Source of the DNA: Yanghanlia sp047501535
GTDB taxonomy: Bacteria > Pseudomonadota > Gammaproteobacteria > Burkholderiales > Burkholderiaceae_B
Direction: 5' to 3'
Assembly: GCF_047501535.1 (NCBI RefSeq)
Contig: NZ_JAZDRJ010000005.1
Location: 150,593-214,592 of the forward strand
Length of the DNA stretch: 64,000 bases
The notes beneath the pieces were generated by a model that worked only from the letters and a program-made list of their open reading frames with translations, was not told where the DNA came from and did not search any database. This document shows positions 30,952 through 40,360 of this stretch, in pieces. The position numbers and the translations under genes are program-made. Each line of letters opens with the position of its first letter. The first letter of the stretch is position 1.

Positions 30952-32763
30952 TCAGACTTCGGCCACACACCCCAATAAAGCCTCACCATAGGCTTCCAGC
31001 TTGCGCACGCCTACCCCATGCACATGTGCCAGTTCACCCAGCGTTTGCGGGTTGCGGCGTGCCACTTCGCGCAGGGTGGCGTCGTGGAAAATAACGTAGG
31101 CGGGCACACCATGCTCACGGGCCACCGAAGCACGCCAAGCGCGTAAAGCCTCGAAGCGTTCCAGCTCGTCGGGTTCCAGCGCAGTATCAGCGGCCGCTTG
31201 CCGCCGCGTACTCGCCTTGGTCGTGGCGCGGGCAACCTCGCGGCGTAACATCAGAACGGTTTCGCCTTTTAGCACCGAACGGCTGTCGTCAGTCAGCATC
31301 AACGTGCCATGCCCTTCAAAATCCACTGCGACCAGCCCCTTGGCCAGCAGCTGGCGCAACACCCCGCGCCAAGCCTGGTCGGAGAGGTCGGCGCCCACAC
31401 CAAAAACGCTCAAGGTATCGTGTCCTTGTTCGCGCACTCGGGGCGTCAGCTTGCCGCGCAGTATGTCAATGATGTGGCCGGCGCCATAGCGCTGGCCGCG
31501 TTCGCGCCACAGCCGGAAAATCGCTGATAGCAGTTTCTGGGCAGCCACCGTGCCATCCCAGGATTCGGGCGGTTCCAGACAGGTATCGCAATTCCCGCAA
31601 GGCTGAATATTCTGGCCAAAGTAAGCCAATAACTGCTGGCGGCGGCAATCGACGGTTTCGCACAGCCCCAGCATGGCATCCAGTTGGCGGCCCGAACGGC
31701 GCTTGAACTGTTCATCGCCATTGGATTCATCAATCATGCGGCGCTGCTGCACCACGTCCTGCAAGCCGTAAGCCATCCAGGCGGTGGCCGGTTCGCCATC
31801 GCGCCCCGCCCGGCCCGTTTCCTGGTAGTAACCTTCCACCGACTTGGGTAGATCGACGTGAGCCACAAAGCGCACATCCGGCTTGTTGACGCCCATGCCA
31901 AAGGCAATCGTGGCCGTCATGACCAGCCCTTCTTCACGCAAAAACCTGGCTTGGTGTTCGGCGCGTCGCGCCGCATCCATCCCCGCATGATAGGGCAGCG
32001 CCGGGATGCCGTTTTGCGACAGGAAGGCGGCGATATCTTCCACCCGGGAACGCGATAGGCAGTACACAATGCCGCTGTCGCCCATGTGTTCCTCACGGAT
32101 GAAGGCCAGCAACTGGCGCTTGACCTCGTTTTTCTCAACAATGCGGTACAGAATATTTGGCCGGTCGAAGCTCGACACAAAATGCGCGGCATTTTCGAGA
32201 GCAAGCCGCCGGGCGATTTCCTCGCGCGTCGTGCCGGTTGCAGTGGCCGTCAGCGCAATGCGGGGGACGTCCGGCCAGTGTTCATGCAACACCGACAAAC
32301 CCAGATACTCAGGGCGGAAATCATGCCCCCACTGAGACACGCAGTGAGCCTCGTCAATGGCAAATAAGGCAATACGTGATCGGCTCAGCAAATCCATGCA
32401 GCGGTCGGTGAGCAAGCGTTCCGGCGCCACATAAAGCAGGTCGAGTTCGCCATCCAGCATTTGTCGTTCGACTTCGCGCGCCTCCCGCCAGTCCTGCGAT
32501 GAATTCAGATATGCCGCACGCACGCCCAATTCACGCAAGGCGTCTACCTGGTCTTGCATGAGGGCGATCAGGGGCGACACCACAATGCCGGTACCCCGGC
32601 GCAACAAGGCAGGAATCTGGTAGCAAAGGGATTTCCCCCCACCGGTAGGCATGAGCACAAGGGCATCGCCGCCTGCCAGCAATGTGTCGATAATGGCTTG
32701 CTGCTCGCCACGAAATGCTTCGTAGCCGAAGACGCGTTGCAGGGTTTCCAAAGGGGTGGACAT
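30952..32763 (-). CDS. recQ: ATP-dependent DNA helicase RecQ
   Basis: A 603-residue 3'-5' helicase. GGGKS (41-45) in LMPTGGGKSLCYQIPAL is Walker A; the box II is IDEAHCVSQWGHDFRPEY. The RQC zinc site has Cys in CRRQQLLAYFGQNIQPCGNCDTC. The C-terminal HRDC domain (LERFEALRAWRASVAREHGVPAYVIFHDATLREVA) is present. It acts in recombination and fork repair. The gene starts 6 bp after the stop of the lipoprotein gene upstream, so they form one transcript. Confidence 0.96.
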   Translation of the reverse strand: MSTPLETLQRVFGYEAFRGEQQAIIDTLLAGGDALVLMPTGGGKSLCYQIPALLRRGTGIVVSPLIALMQDQVDALRELGVRAAYLNSSQDWREAREVERQMLDGELDLLYVAPERLLTDRCMDLLSRSRIALFAIDEAHCVSQWGHDFRPEYLGLSVLHEHWPDVPRIALTATATGTTREEIARRLALENAAHFVSSFDRPNILYRIVEKNEVKRQLLAFIREEHMGDSGIVYCLSRSRVEDIAAFLSQNGIPALPYHAGMDAARRAEHQARFLREEGLVMTATIAFGMGVNKPDVRFVAHVDLPKSVEGYYQETGRAGRDGEPATAWMAYGLQDVVQQRRMIDESNGDEQFKRRSGRQLDAMLGLCETVDCRRQQLLAYFGQNIQPCGNCDTCLEPPESWDGTVAAQKLLSAIFRLWRERGQRYGAGHIIDILRGKLTPRVREQGHDTLSVFGVGADLSDQAWRGVLRQLLAKGLVAVDFEGHGTLMLTDDSRSVLKGETVLMLRREVARATTKASTRRQAAADTALEPDELERFEALRAWRASVAREHGVPAYVIFHDATLREVARRNPQTLGELAHVHGVGVRKLEAYGEALLGCVAEV

Positions 32764-32769
32764 GCGGAT

Positions 32770-33945
32770 TCAATACAGGGGGACGGAGAAACGTAGCCCT
32801 ATATCATAGTCGTCTGCCACTGTTTCGCGCTCTGCGTGGATACCGATGCGCAGATTCGGGCTATACCAAAACTGCTGACGCACCCTGAAACGACGCTTCT
32901 GAGTGCCTAACTTGTCTCGAGCCGTCTCGAAGCTGCCCGACCATTGCCCCCAAGTGCCCACATTCCAGGAAGCCGCCCAACGCTGCCGCTCGCCGCCCGC
33001 CAAGCCTGCACCGGCGGCATAGCGACTCACATCCATAAAGCCATCCGTGCGGCGTTCTCCCGCCCAACTCACGGTCCAATCGTCGGCAAGATCAAAATCC
33101 GCCAACGCCCGGTAACGCCATCCTTGATTGCCTCCCATGCTGGAATGAGCAAAGCCCGACTGCCAGCGGCCCCAGCTTCCCAAGTCATATTGCCCGCCCA
33201 CCTCGGATGTCACCAAGTCGTCTGCAGCCTCGGCATGAGTCACCAGCTTCACCGTCGGGCTGTATTCGTAATTCAATGCAAAACGGCCTGCAGCCGGGCC
33301 AAAAGTCAGGTCTGAAGCATTGGCGGCGGATTGATCTACCACCCCAAGCGCCATGGAATAATTCCATTGCGGTGCCTGATCGGCCGGAGCGGGAACGCCT
33401 TGCCTGAATTGGATGCCGCCGAGTTTCAGGCTCTCATTCCAGCCCGGCGTTACGATCTCGCTGCTGCCCAAAGCAAAGTCAGTGGCTTCACCCAAGCTGG
33501 CTCGCCATTGCGCGGTACCGGCCTGCCACCCGCCGCTATCCGGCTTGGGCTGCCAGCGTGTCTCTGGCGTTTCCACCCCGACTTTCTCAAACCCACCCAG
33601 CAAGCCGGTAGAGTGTCTGGAAATGGCAAAGTGGCGCGCATAATCGAACGTTCGCAAACGCAAACCGTCCTCGGGACTCCAGAAATAGGAAGCTGGAATA
33701 TCCGGTACAAACGGCTCTTCAAACCCATAGCCTATGTCAGACGCCTGGTGGGACGCCCCACGGGCCTGTAACGGCAGTTCCCTGCCCCTGGTCGCAGTGG
33801 CTGCTAATTCATCGGCTGGAGCGCCTGCATCGCGTTCTGGCGGCGTCTGCCGAGTGGTATCACTGTTGACGCTGGCGCAGCCGGCAAATAGCGCCATGCC
33901 CGCCCCTAATACGCAAGAGACGATTTCAATCCGTTTCCAAGTCAT
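32770..33945 (-). CDS. Lipoprotein with usher-like outer-membrane beta structure
   Basis: A 391-residue protein from the ATG at 33945. The lipobox LFAGC puts the lipidated Cys at residue 23. Beyond a Pro/Thr-rich linker the sequence has repeating short beta strands (WNYSMALGVVD, FALNYEYSPTVKLVTHAEA, GRWQSGFAHS, WRYRALADFDLADDWTVSWAGER, LRIGIHAERETV), ending in a terminal aromatic (SVPLY). It resembles the barrel of a fimbrial usher or porin but is much shorter than an usher (about 800 aa). Outer-membrane location is likely; function unknown. It is divergent from an OmpR-type regulator with only 35 bp between the starts, so the regulator may control it. Confidence 0.6.
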   Translation of the reverse strand: MTWKRIEIVSCVLGAGMALFAGCASVNSDTTRQTPPERDAGAPADELAATATRGRELPLQARGASHQASDIGYGFEEPFVPDIPASYFWSPEDGLRLRTFDYARHFAISRHSTGLLGGFEKVGVETPETRWQPKPDSGGWQAGTAQWRASLGEATDFALGSSEIVTPGWNESLKLGGIQFRQGVPAPADQAPQWNYSMALGVVDQSAANASDLTFGPAAGRFALNYEYSPTVKLVTHAEAADDLVTSEVGGQYDLGSWGRWQSGFAHSSMGGNQGWRYRALADFDLADDWTVSWAGERRTDGFMDVSRYAAGAGLAGGERQRWAASWNVGTWGQWSGSFETARDKLGTQKRRFRVRQQFWYSPNLRIGIHAERETVADDYDIGLRFSVPLY

Positions 33946-33980
33946 GGCGCATCGGCATCGCAAGAGTAAACTTGACCTCC

Positions 33981-34682
33981 ATGGAAAAGCCACATACCAA
34001 AGTCCTTGTCGTGGACGACGACCCAGCCCTGTTGCAACTGTTGGCCGACTACCTGAACCGCCATCAGTACGACACTTTGCTCGCCCCCAACGCCAGCGAT
34101 CTGGAAGCCCGTATTCAGCGCTACAGCCCGGATCTCATCGTGCTGGACCGCATGATGCCGGACGGCGATGGCGCCGAAGCCTGCCGCCGACTGCGCCAGC
34201 AAGGCGAGGATATTCCTATTATCCTCCTCACGGCCAAAGATGAAACCGTCGATCGCATCATCGGGCTGGAGGCCGGCGCTGACGATTATCTCGGCAAACC
34301 CTTTGACCCCCGTGAACTGCTGGCCCGCATCGAAGCGGTACTGCGCCGCAAAAAAGGGGCGTCGGCACTCATCAAAGATAAACCCGTCAGCTTCGGCCCG
34401 TTCGTGTTCAACCCCGTCACCCGGCAACTGCATCGTGGCGACACCCTAATCAAACTGACAGGCGGTGAGGTCAACCTTTTGGAAGCCCTGATCAGCAACC
34501 CGGGTAAACCGTTGTCGCGTGAGCGTCTTTTGGCTCTGGCACGCGATGATGAAGAAGGCGAACGCAACGACCGCGCCATCGACATTGCTGTACTCCGACT
34601 ACGCCGCGCCTTGGAAGACGACCCAAAACAACCCCGCTGGATACAAACCGTCTGGGGTGTGGGCTATCGCTTCTCTCCCTAA
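33981..34682 (+). CDS. OmpR-family response regulator
   Basis: A 233-residue regulator starting at the ATG at 33981. Receiver domain: Asp12-Asp13, phospho-acceptor Asp56 (LIVLDRMMP) and the Lys of GKPFDPREL. The wHTH output domain (KLTGGEVNLLEALISNPGKPLSRERLL...IDIAVLRLRRAL...WIQTVWGVGYRF) is of the OmpR/PhoB type. EVDRIIGLEAGADDY-type sequence and the linked kinase suggest the OmpR-EnvZ pair, which senses envelope conditions. The TTG nine bases upstream is a poorer start. The kinase gene starts 12 bp later. The divergent lipoprotein gene is a likely target. Confidence 0.9.
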   Translation: MEKPHTKVLVVDDDPALLQLLADYLNRHQYDTLLAPNASDLEARIQRYSPDLIVLDRMMPDGDGAEACRRLRQQGEDIPIILLTAKDETVDRIIGLEAGADDYLGKPFDPRELLARIEAVLRRKKGASALIKDKPVSFGPFVFNPVTRQLHRGDTLIKLTGGEVNLLEALISNPGKPLSRERLLALARDDEEGERNDRAIDIAVLRLRRALEDDPKQPRWIQTVWGVGYRFSP

Positions 34683-34693
34683 GCGCAAACTCC

Positions 34694-36130
34694 ATGCCCG
34701 CCTGGCGATCCCTCCTCCCCCGTTCCCTGCGTGCCCGCATGTTGCTGCTCACGCTGGGCACCATTGTGCTGGTGCAAGCAGCCACATTCGCAACTGTCAG
34801 CCATTACCGCAAACAGTTCACTGAAGATATTTCCGTTGAGCTGACAGCCACCACTATCCGCACCCTGCGGGCCGCACTGGCGGAAATCCCCTCAGAGCAA
34901 CGGCCCGACTTCGTACGCGACGCGTCGCAGAACCAATGGCGGCTGTGGTCGCGTTCATTGCCTGCTAATGCCAGCCTGGAACGTCGTCGCCACCGTGCTC
35001 ATGATGACTCGAACCGCCCCCCGCCGCCCGACGATATTCGCCGCAACTTGCGCGACTTTGTCGAAGCGCTCAACCAACGGCTAGATGATGACGCCCGCGT
35101 CGCTTTGTCGCGCGGCCCCGAGCCACGCCTGTACATCTCGCTGATTGAAGCGCCGGGCGTTGAGGAGAACGTCCGTTCGCGAGAATGGCTGGTGATTCCG
35201 TTGGATCGCATCACGCGGCCTGTCGCCACCCCCATGGTGATTGTCTGGCTGTCTGGCATGGCGCTATTGCTACTGGCTTCAGCCGCTTTCGCCTGGCATA
35301 TCACCCGTCCCCTGACACGCTTGGCCCAGGCTGCCGACCAGCTGGCCGCCGGCCAACCCCAGCGCGTCGTGCCCTCCGGCCCCTCCGAAACGCGCAGCCT
35401 GGGAGAGCGTTTCAACGCCATGCTGGACACCCTGGCGGAATCTGCCGCAGTACAACGCACACTACTTGCAGGCCTGCCGCACGATTTAAAAGGCCCGTTA
35501 TCACGCATGTGGCTGCGGATAGAAATGACGGATGACCCCAACTTGAAAGACGGCATGCGTCAGGACGTCCAGGATATGCAGCGCATGATCGACCAATTCA
35601 TCAACTACGTCAGGGGTTCCGACCAGGGTTCATACCATTATGTGCCCCTTCCTGTGCGCCCCTGGCTGGAAGAACGTGTCGCAACATGGCAACAGGCCGG
35701 GCGCGACGTGCGCCTGCTGCGTATGCCGGAAGAAGACCTGATTCTGCCTGCCGACGAACTTGCATTGGGACGACTGATTGATAATCTTGTCACCAACGCC
35801 TTCAACCACGGCAAACCGCCGGTGGAAATTTCCCTGACGCAAGAACGGCAGAACGCCGTGCTGACTCTGCGCGATCATGGAGAAGGCATCTCCAAGGAAC
35901 GCCGCGCCGAGGCTTTGCGGCCGTTTTCGCGCCTGGACGAAGCGCGGACACGCACGGGTTCAGTCGGGCTGGGCCTGGCATTGGCCGACATGATTACCCG
36001 CGCCCATGGCGGCACGCTAAGCCTGGATGATGCTGAAGGCGGCGGACTGCAAGTAAAAATCAGCCTGCCGCTTCAGCGCCCGAATTCCGGAGGCTCAGGC
36101 GGCATCGACAAACCGAACATGCGCCAATAG
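34694..36130 (+). CDS. EnvZ-type sensor histidine kinase
   Basis: A 478-residue inner-membrane kinase. TM1 is LLLTLGTIVLVQAATFATV; a periplasmic domain of about 140 residues follows; TM2 is MVIVWLSGMALLLLASAAFAW. A HAMP segment (HITRPLTRLAQAADQLAAG) leads to the H box with His263 in AGLPHDLKGPLSRM. N box NLVTNAFNHG and G boxes DHGEGIS and GSVGLGLALADMI complete the ATPase domain. It should phosphorylate the regulator encoded just upstream. Its last 58 bp overlap the 3' end of the convergent cytochrome-bd-like subunit II gene. Confidence 0.92.
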   Translation: MPAWRSLLPRSLRARMLLLTLGTIVLVQAATFATVSHYRKQFTEDISVELTATTIRTLRAALAEIPSEQRPDFVRDASQNQWRLWSRSLPANASLERRRHRAHDDSNRPPPPDDIRRNLRDFVEALNQRLDDDARVALSRGPEPRLYISLIEAPGVEENVRSREWLVIPLDRITRPVATPMVIVWLSGMALLLLASAAFAWHITRPLTRLAQAADQLAAGQPQRVVPSGPSETRSLGERFNAMLDTLAESAAVQRTLLAGLPHDLKGPLSRMWLRIEMTDDPNLKDGMRQDVQDMQRMIDQFINYVRGSDQGSYHYVPLPVRPWLEERVATWQQAGRDVRLLRMPEEDLILPADELALGRLIDNLVTNAFNHGKPPVEISLTQERQNAVLTLRDHGEGISKERRAEALRPFSRLDEARTRTGSVGLGLALADMITRAHGGTLSLDDAEGGGLQVKISLPLQRPNSGGSGGIDKPNMRQ

Positions 36131-37122
36131 ACCCGGGTGTTGAAGACCAGCGCAATCGGCAAAACAACCGCTACACCCACCAGCACCAGCTGCAATGATT
36201 CAGTTGCAGCCGCGGCATCCCAGATGGTGAGCTCATCCACCACCAGATAAGGGAAGAAACTGTACGCCAGGCCGCCGAACGTCATGCAAAAAACCAGCAG
36301 CGTCAGCACAAAAGGCAGTGCCGTATTGCGAAAGCTGGTGTTGATCATGCGTTGTAAGCGCATTTCTGTGCAAATAAAGGCTGCCAGCATGCAAACCCAG
36401 AAACCTGCCACCCCCCCGCGCACCCCGCTGCCGCTCCATTTCAGGAAAATCCCGGGATGCCCCATCGCCAGCACCACCGACACGCCCACCACCCCGGCTG
36501 CCGCCCACCGCACGCAACGCCGCGCCCAGAAAATGGCGCGGGCGCGCAATTCGCCGCCTTCCCTCATGATGAGCCAGGAAGCTCCCAGCAAACAATAAGC
36601 GGCCACGGCACAGGCTGCGGTAAATACCGCAAACCACACATGCCCGACCCCCCCCTGAGCCAGCCAGGCCATTTTGGCCAGCAGCAAACCATGAGACATG
36701 GCGGCCAACAACGCGCCCAGCCCGAACAGGCCTGTCCAATAGGCTTGCAACTCGCGAGGCGCGCGCAGACGCAGCTCGAAGCCTACAGAACGTAGCAGCG
36801 TACCAACTGCCAGTAGCGTGACCGGCAGATACAGCTCGCTCATGATGCGGCCCCAGGCCAGAGGAAAGGCTGCCATAAACAGCCCCAAGCCCAAAAACAG
36901 CCAGAATTCGTTGGCATCCCGCCACGGGCTGAGTAAGGCCAACATACGCGGCTTGAGATGTGCGGGCGCGAATACGCTCAGACACCCCACCCCGATATCG
37001 AAGCCATCAAGCACCGTTCCCGCCAGCACCACGATGAACAGCAGCGCCATGAAGGCCAGCGGTAACCAGAATTCGGGGGCTTGTGGATTTAGCCCCAGCG
37101 CTAAAGCGAGGGTATCTACCAT
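36073..37122 (-). CDS. Cytochrome bd-like oxidase subunit II (CydB-like)
   Basis: A 349-residue membrane protein with about eight helices. LDGFDIGVG at residues 38-46 and SPWRDANEFWLFLGLGLFMAAFPLAWGRIMSELYLPV match the conserved N-terminal half of CydB. It lies 10 bp after the end of the CydA-like gene, so the two form one operon. No cydX or cydDC is nearby. In E. coli, CydB scaffolds subunit I and binds a structural quinone. Because the partner subunit lacks the usual haem ligands, the complex may not be a normal quinol oxidase. The 3' end overlaps the kinase gene by 58 bp on the other strand. Confidence 0.85.
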   Translation of the reverse strand: MVDTLALALGLNPQAPEFWLPLAFMALLFIVVLAGTVLDGFDIGVGCLSVFAPAHLKPRMLALLSPWRDANEFWLFLGLGLFMAAFPLAWGRIMSELYLPVTLLAVGTLLRSVGFELRLRAPRELQAYWTGLFGLGALLAAMSHGLLLAKMAWLAQGGVGHVWFAVFTAACAVAAYCLLGASWLIMREGGELRARAIFWARRCVRWAAAGVVGVSVVLAMGHPGIFLKWSGSGVRGGVAGFWVCMLAAFICTEMRLQRMINTSFRNTALPFVLTLLVFCMTFGGLAYSFFPYLVVDELTIWDAAAATESLQLVLVGVAVVLPIALVFNTRVYWRMFGLSMPPEPPEFGR

Positions 37123-37132
37123 ATATCTACTC

Positions 37133-38470
37133 TTATGCTCGACCCCGATGACGTGCGATAGGCACTACGCCATAGCGCATGTAATGCCATAACAACTGGA
37201 GAAAACCCGCCATGCACAGTATGTACACGGCCAACAACGCCAGCCCCCCAGCGAGTAGCGAGGCCACAGAGACATCGGCAAGCACTTCGCTCTGCGTCAC
37301 CGTCCCCGCCACAGCATAGGGATGAGCCCCCATAAAGACGTGCGCAAAGCCCAGCACGGCCACCAACCCGCTGCCAAAACCCGCAAGCACCAAAGCATGT
37401 AAAAGCCACCGCGACAGCGCTTGCGGATCGCCCCCGTGGGCGCGTACACGCCACCAGCCGATCGCGGCGACCAGCAACAGCATTGCCGTACCCAATACAG
37501 CCAGACGGAGGGTCCAGAACGTCAGCCCTGCGGGCGGCGCCATGCCGGAAAACTGATCCAAGCCCCGGTAACCGCCGTCAGCATCCCGGGCTAGAAAACC
37601 GCCGCCTACCCCGTGCCATCGCCAGGCCCAACGGTCACCCGTACCGTGTGCATCGGGTACCGCCAGAATCGCCACGCTGGGCTGCCCTGCCGACTGCCAA
37701 TATCCCATTGCAGCGGCGGCCCGGCCCGGCTCATGAACCGCCAGCGCGCGTGCGGCCAGAATGGATACCACCGCCAGTGCCAGCAATGACATGACCGCCG
37801 CTCGCACCGAAACATTGAAAACGGCTTGTTCCGGCTCGCCCCAAGCACGCCATACCCCCTGCAAAGCCGCCACGCCCAGCATGAACAGGCAAGCTATAGC
37901 TAGAGCTAGCAGAATGAGCAGGCTGGCATACCAAGGGAATGAAGGATTGAAGAACACGCTGAACCAGTCGGTCACAACGTATTGGCCGTTGGAATACACC
38001 GCCCCCGCAGGGGTGCGCAGCCAAGCAAACAACATGACGGGCCACAAAGTGGCAAGCGTGACCCCTGCCGCTACCACGACCACAAGCGTCGCGTGCAGAC
38101 GAGGCGATATATGCCTTTGCCCGAACAGCATCACGCCCACGAAACAGGATTTGAACAGAAAAACGGACAGCACTGCCACAGCCAGCAAAGGGCCGGCGAC
38201 ATTCCCGACTCGCTCCATCAGCATGGGCCACAAACTGCCAAATTGGATCATCACGGGCACAGCCGCGCCGAACGCCACGATAAACGCCATGGCGAAAACA
38301 CGTACCCAGAAACGATAGGCCTCCAACCAGCGGCTATCGCCTCCCAGAGAGCGGAGCTTGAAATACACCAACGCCCACGCCAAGCCGATCTCCAGCAGGA
38401 GAAAAAGCAGCATGAACGACAGGCTCACGAAAAACTGTGCCTGCGAGATCCAGAGCGCCAAGTGGGTCAT
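37133..38470 (-). CDS. Divergent cytochrome bd-like subunit I (CydA-like) without canonical haem ligands
   Basis: A 445-residue membrane protein with about nine helices, from the ATG at 38470. It aligns with E. coli CydA through QFGSLW...VGNVAGPLLAVAVL and FKSCFVGVMLFG. By this hand alignment, His19 (b595) is Met20, Glu99 is Ala99, Glu107 is Lys107, His186 (b558) is Leu184, Met393 (b558) is Ala, and the quinol-site GRQPW is GAHPY. The Q-loop region is short and different. The usual bd oxidase would not bind its three haems in this protein. It might use other residues, bind a different cofactor, or belong to a divergent bd branch. It is followed by the CydB-like gene 10 bp downstream. Confidence 0.7.
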   Translation of the reverse strand: MTHLALWISQAQFFVSLSFMLLFLLLEIGLAWALVYFKLRSLGGDSRWLEAYRFWVRVFAMAFIVAFGAAVPVMIQFGSLWPMLMERVGNVAGPLLAVAVLSVFLFKSCFVGVMLFGQRHISPRLHATLVVVVAAGVTLATLWPVMLFAWLRTPAGAVYSNGQYVVTDWFSVFFNPSFPWYASLLILLALAIACLFMLGVAALQGVWRAWGEPEQAVFNVSVRAAVMSLLALAVVSILAARALAVHEPGRAAAAMGYWQSAGQPSVAILAVPDAHGTGDRWAWRWHGVGGGFLARDADGGYRGLDQFSGMAPPAGLTFWTLRLAVLGTAMLLLVAAIGWWRVRAHGGDPQALSRWLLHALVLAGFGSGLVAVLGFAHVFMGAHPYAVAGTVTQSEVLADVSVASLLAGGLALLAVYILCMAGFLQLLWHYMRYGVVPIARHRGRA

Positions 38471-38593
38471 AATGGCCGCCAGTGTAAAGCGACAAGCCAC
38501 ATTCTGACCATGCCCGCGGGGCAAACCTTGACGAACGTGGCAAAATGCTTACTTTGGCATTTATCTCTCTTTTAAGTATTGGCGTCTTCCTGT

Positions 38594-40360
38594 ATGAGTT
38601 CTGTACCCAGCCCAGGCGCGGTTTCCAACTTCCTGCGCACCCTTATCGAAAAAGATCTGGCTGAAGGCCGCCATGCGCAAAAATTGTGGGCCGGGCGGCC
38701 CGGCCCGGCCTCAGTGCAAAGGCAAGGTACCCCCGACCCTGCGCGTATCCGCACCCGCTTTCCGCCAGAGCCCAACGGCTATCTGCACATCGGCCACGCC
38801 AAAAGCATTTGCCTGAACTTCGGCTTGGCAAACGACTATCAAGGCGCCTGTCACCTGCGCTTCGACGACACCAACCCCGAAAAAGAAGAGCAGGAATACG
38901 TAGATGCCATCATCGACATGGTGAAATGGCTAGGCTTCGACTGGAAATTCCAGGACGAAGACAACCTGTATTTCGCCAGCGACTACTTCGGCTATATGTA
39001 CGAGTTTGCCGAAGCACTGGTGCAAGCCGGCCATGCCTATGTCGACGAACAGAGCCCGGATGAAATCCGCGCCATGCGCGGCACCCTCACCGAGCCCGGC
39101 AAAGACTCTCCCTGGCGCGACCGCCCTGCGGAAGAGTCCCTGCAACTGCTGCGTGAAATGCGCGACGGCAAGCACCCCAATGGCAGCCTGTGTCTGCGAG
39201 CCCGCATCGACATGGCTTCGCCCAACATCAATATGCGCGACCCGGTGCTTTACCGTATTCGTCACGCCACCCACCATCGCACGGGCGACCAATGGTGCAT
39301 CTACCCGATGTATTCCTGGGCCCATCCGGTGGAAGATGCCCTGGAAGGCATTACCCACAGTTTCTGCACGTTGGAATTTGAAGATCAGCGCCCCTTCTAC
39401 AACTGGATTCTCGAGCGCTTGGCCGAACTGGACATGCTGTTGCACCCGCTGCCGCAGCAAACAGAGTTCGCTCGCCTGAACCTCAGCTATGTGGTCACCA
39501 GCAAGCGCAAGCTGCTGCAACTGGTGCGCGACGGCCACGTCAATGGCTGGGACGACCCACGCCTGCCCACATTGGCTGGTCTGCGCCGTCGCGGCTACAC
39601 ACCAGCCGCCATCCGCTTGTTCTGCGAACGCCTGGGCGTGACCAAGGCCGATTCACGCATTGATTACAGCGTGCTGGAGCAAGCCTTACGCGACGATCTC
39701 GACCCGATCGCTCCACGCGCCGTGGCGGTACTCGACCCGCTCAAACTGGTCATCACCAACTACCCGGAAGGCAGCAGCGAGCCTTGCCAGGCGCCTGCCA
39801 ACCCGCACAACCCCGAAGCCGGCGTACGCCAGTTCTCGTTCGGGCGTGAGCTCTGGATCGAACGCGACGACTTCCGCGAAGAACCACCCAAAAAATACTT
39901 CCGGCTTTTCCCGGGCAATAAGGTCAGGCTCAAGTACGGGTACATCGTCGAATGCACCGGCTTCGTAAAGAATGAAGCAGGCGAAGTCATTGAAGTCCAT
40001 GCCGAGTACCTACCGGACACCAAAAGCGGCACGCCGGGCGCGGATTCCGTCAAGGTCAAGGGGAATATCACCTGGGTGAACGCTGCTGAAGCCATCAGCG
40101 CTGAAATCCGGCTTTACGACCGTCTGTTCCTTGAGCCCCACCCCGATGCCGGAGACCAAGACTTCATCGCCGCCCTGAACCCTGACTCTTGCCAGGTGGT
40201 TCAAGCATGGTTGGAACCCTCCATACAGGCGGAACCCGGCGCGACATGGCAATTCGAAAGGTTGGGCTATTTCACCGCCGATCGCGAAGAGTCCAGCATC
40301 GAACGCCCTGTACTGAATCGGGCCACCACCCTGAAGGACTCATGGGGCAAGAACAAGTGA
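38594..40360 (+). CDS. glnS: Glutaminyl-tRNA synthetase
   Basis: A 588-residue class I synthetase that charges tRNA-Gln. The HIGH motif is at residues 65-68 in PEPNGYLHIGHAK and the KMSKS equivalent is VVTSKRKLLQLV. LRFDDTNPEKEEQEYVDAI and GIIHSFCTLEFEDQRPFYNW are GlnRS blocks. The C-terminal beta-barrel anticodon domain is present. GlnS implies that this bacterium charges Gln directly. The ATG at 38594 gives the expected N-terminus; an upstream TTG is weak. Its stop is inside the start region of minC. Confidence 0.96.
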   Translation: MSSVPSPGAVSNFLRTLIEKDLAEGRHAQKLWAGRPGPASVQRQGTPDPARIRTRFPPEPNGYLHIGHAKSICLNFGLANDYQGACHLRFDDTNPEKEEQEYVDAIIDMVKWLGFDWKFQDEDNLYFASDYFGYMYEFAEALVQAGHAYVDEQSPDEIRAMRGTLTEPGKDSPWRDRPAEESLQLLREMRDGKHPNGSLCLRARIDMASPNINMRDPVLYRIRHATHHRTGDQWCIYPMYSWAHPVEDALEGITHSFCTLEFEDQRPFYNWILERLAELDMLLHPLPQQTEFARLNLSYVVTSKRKLLQLVRDGHVNGWDDPRLPTLAGLRRRGYTPAAIRLFCERLGVTKADSRIDYSVLEQALRDDLDPIAPRAVAVLDPLKLVITNYPEGSSEPCQAPANPHNPEAGVRQFSFGRELWIERDDFREEPPKKYFRLFPGNKVRLKYGYIVECTGFVKNEAGEVIEVHAEYLPDTKSGTPGADSVKVKGNITWVNAAEAISAEIRLYDRLFLEPHPDAGDQDFIAALNPDSCQVVQAWLEPSIQAEPGATWQFERLGYFTADREESSIERPVLNRATTLKDSWGKNK

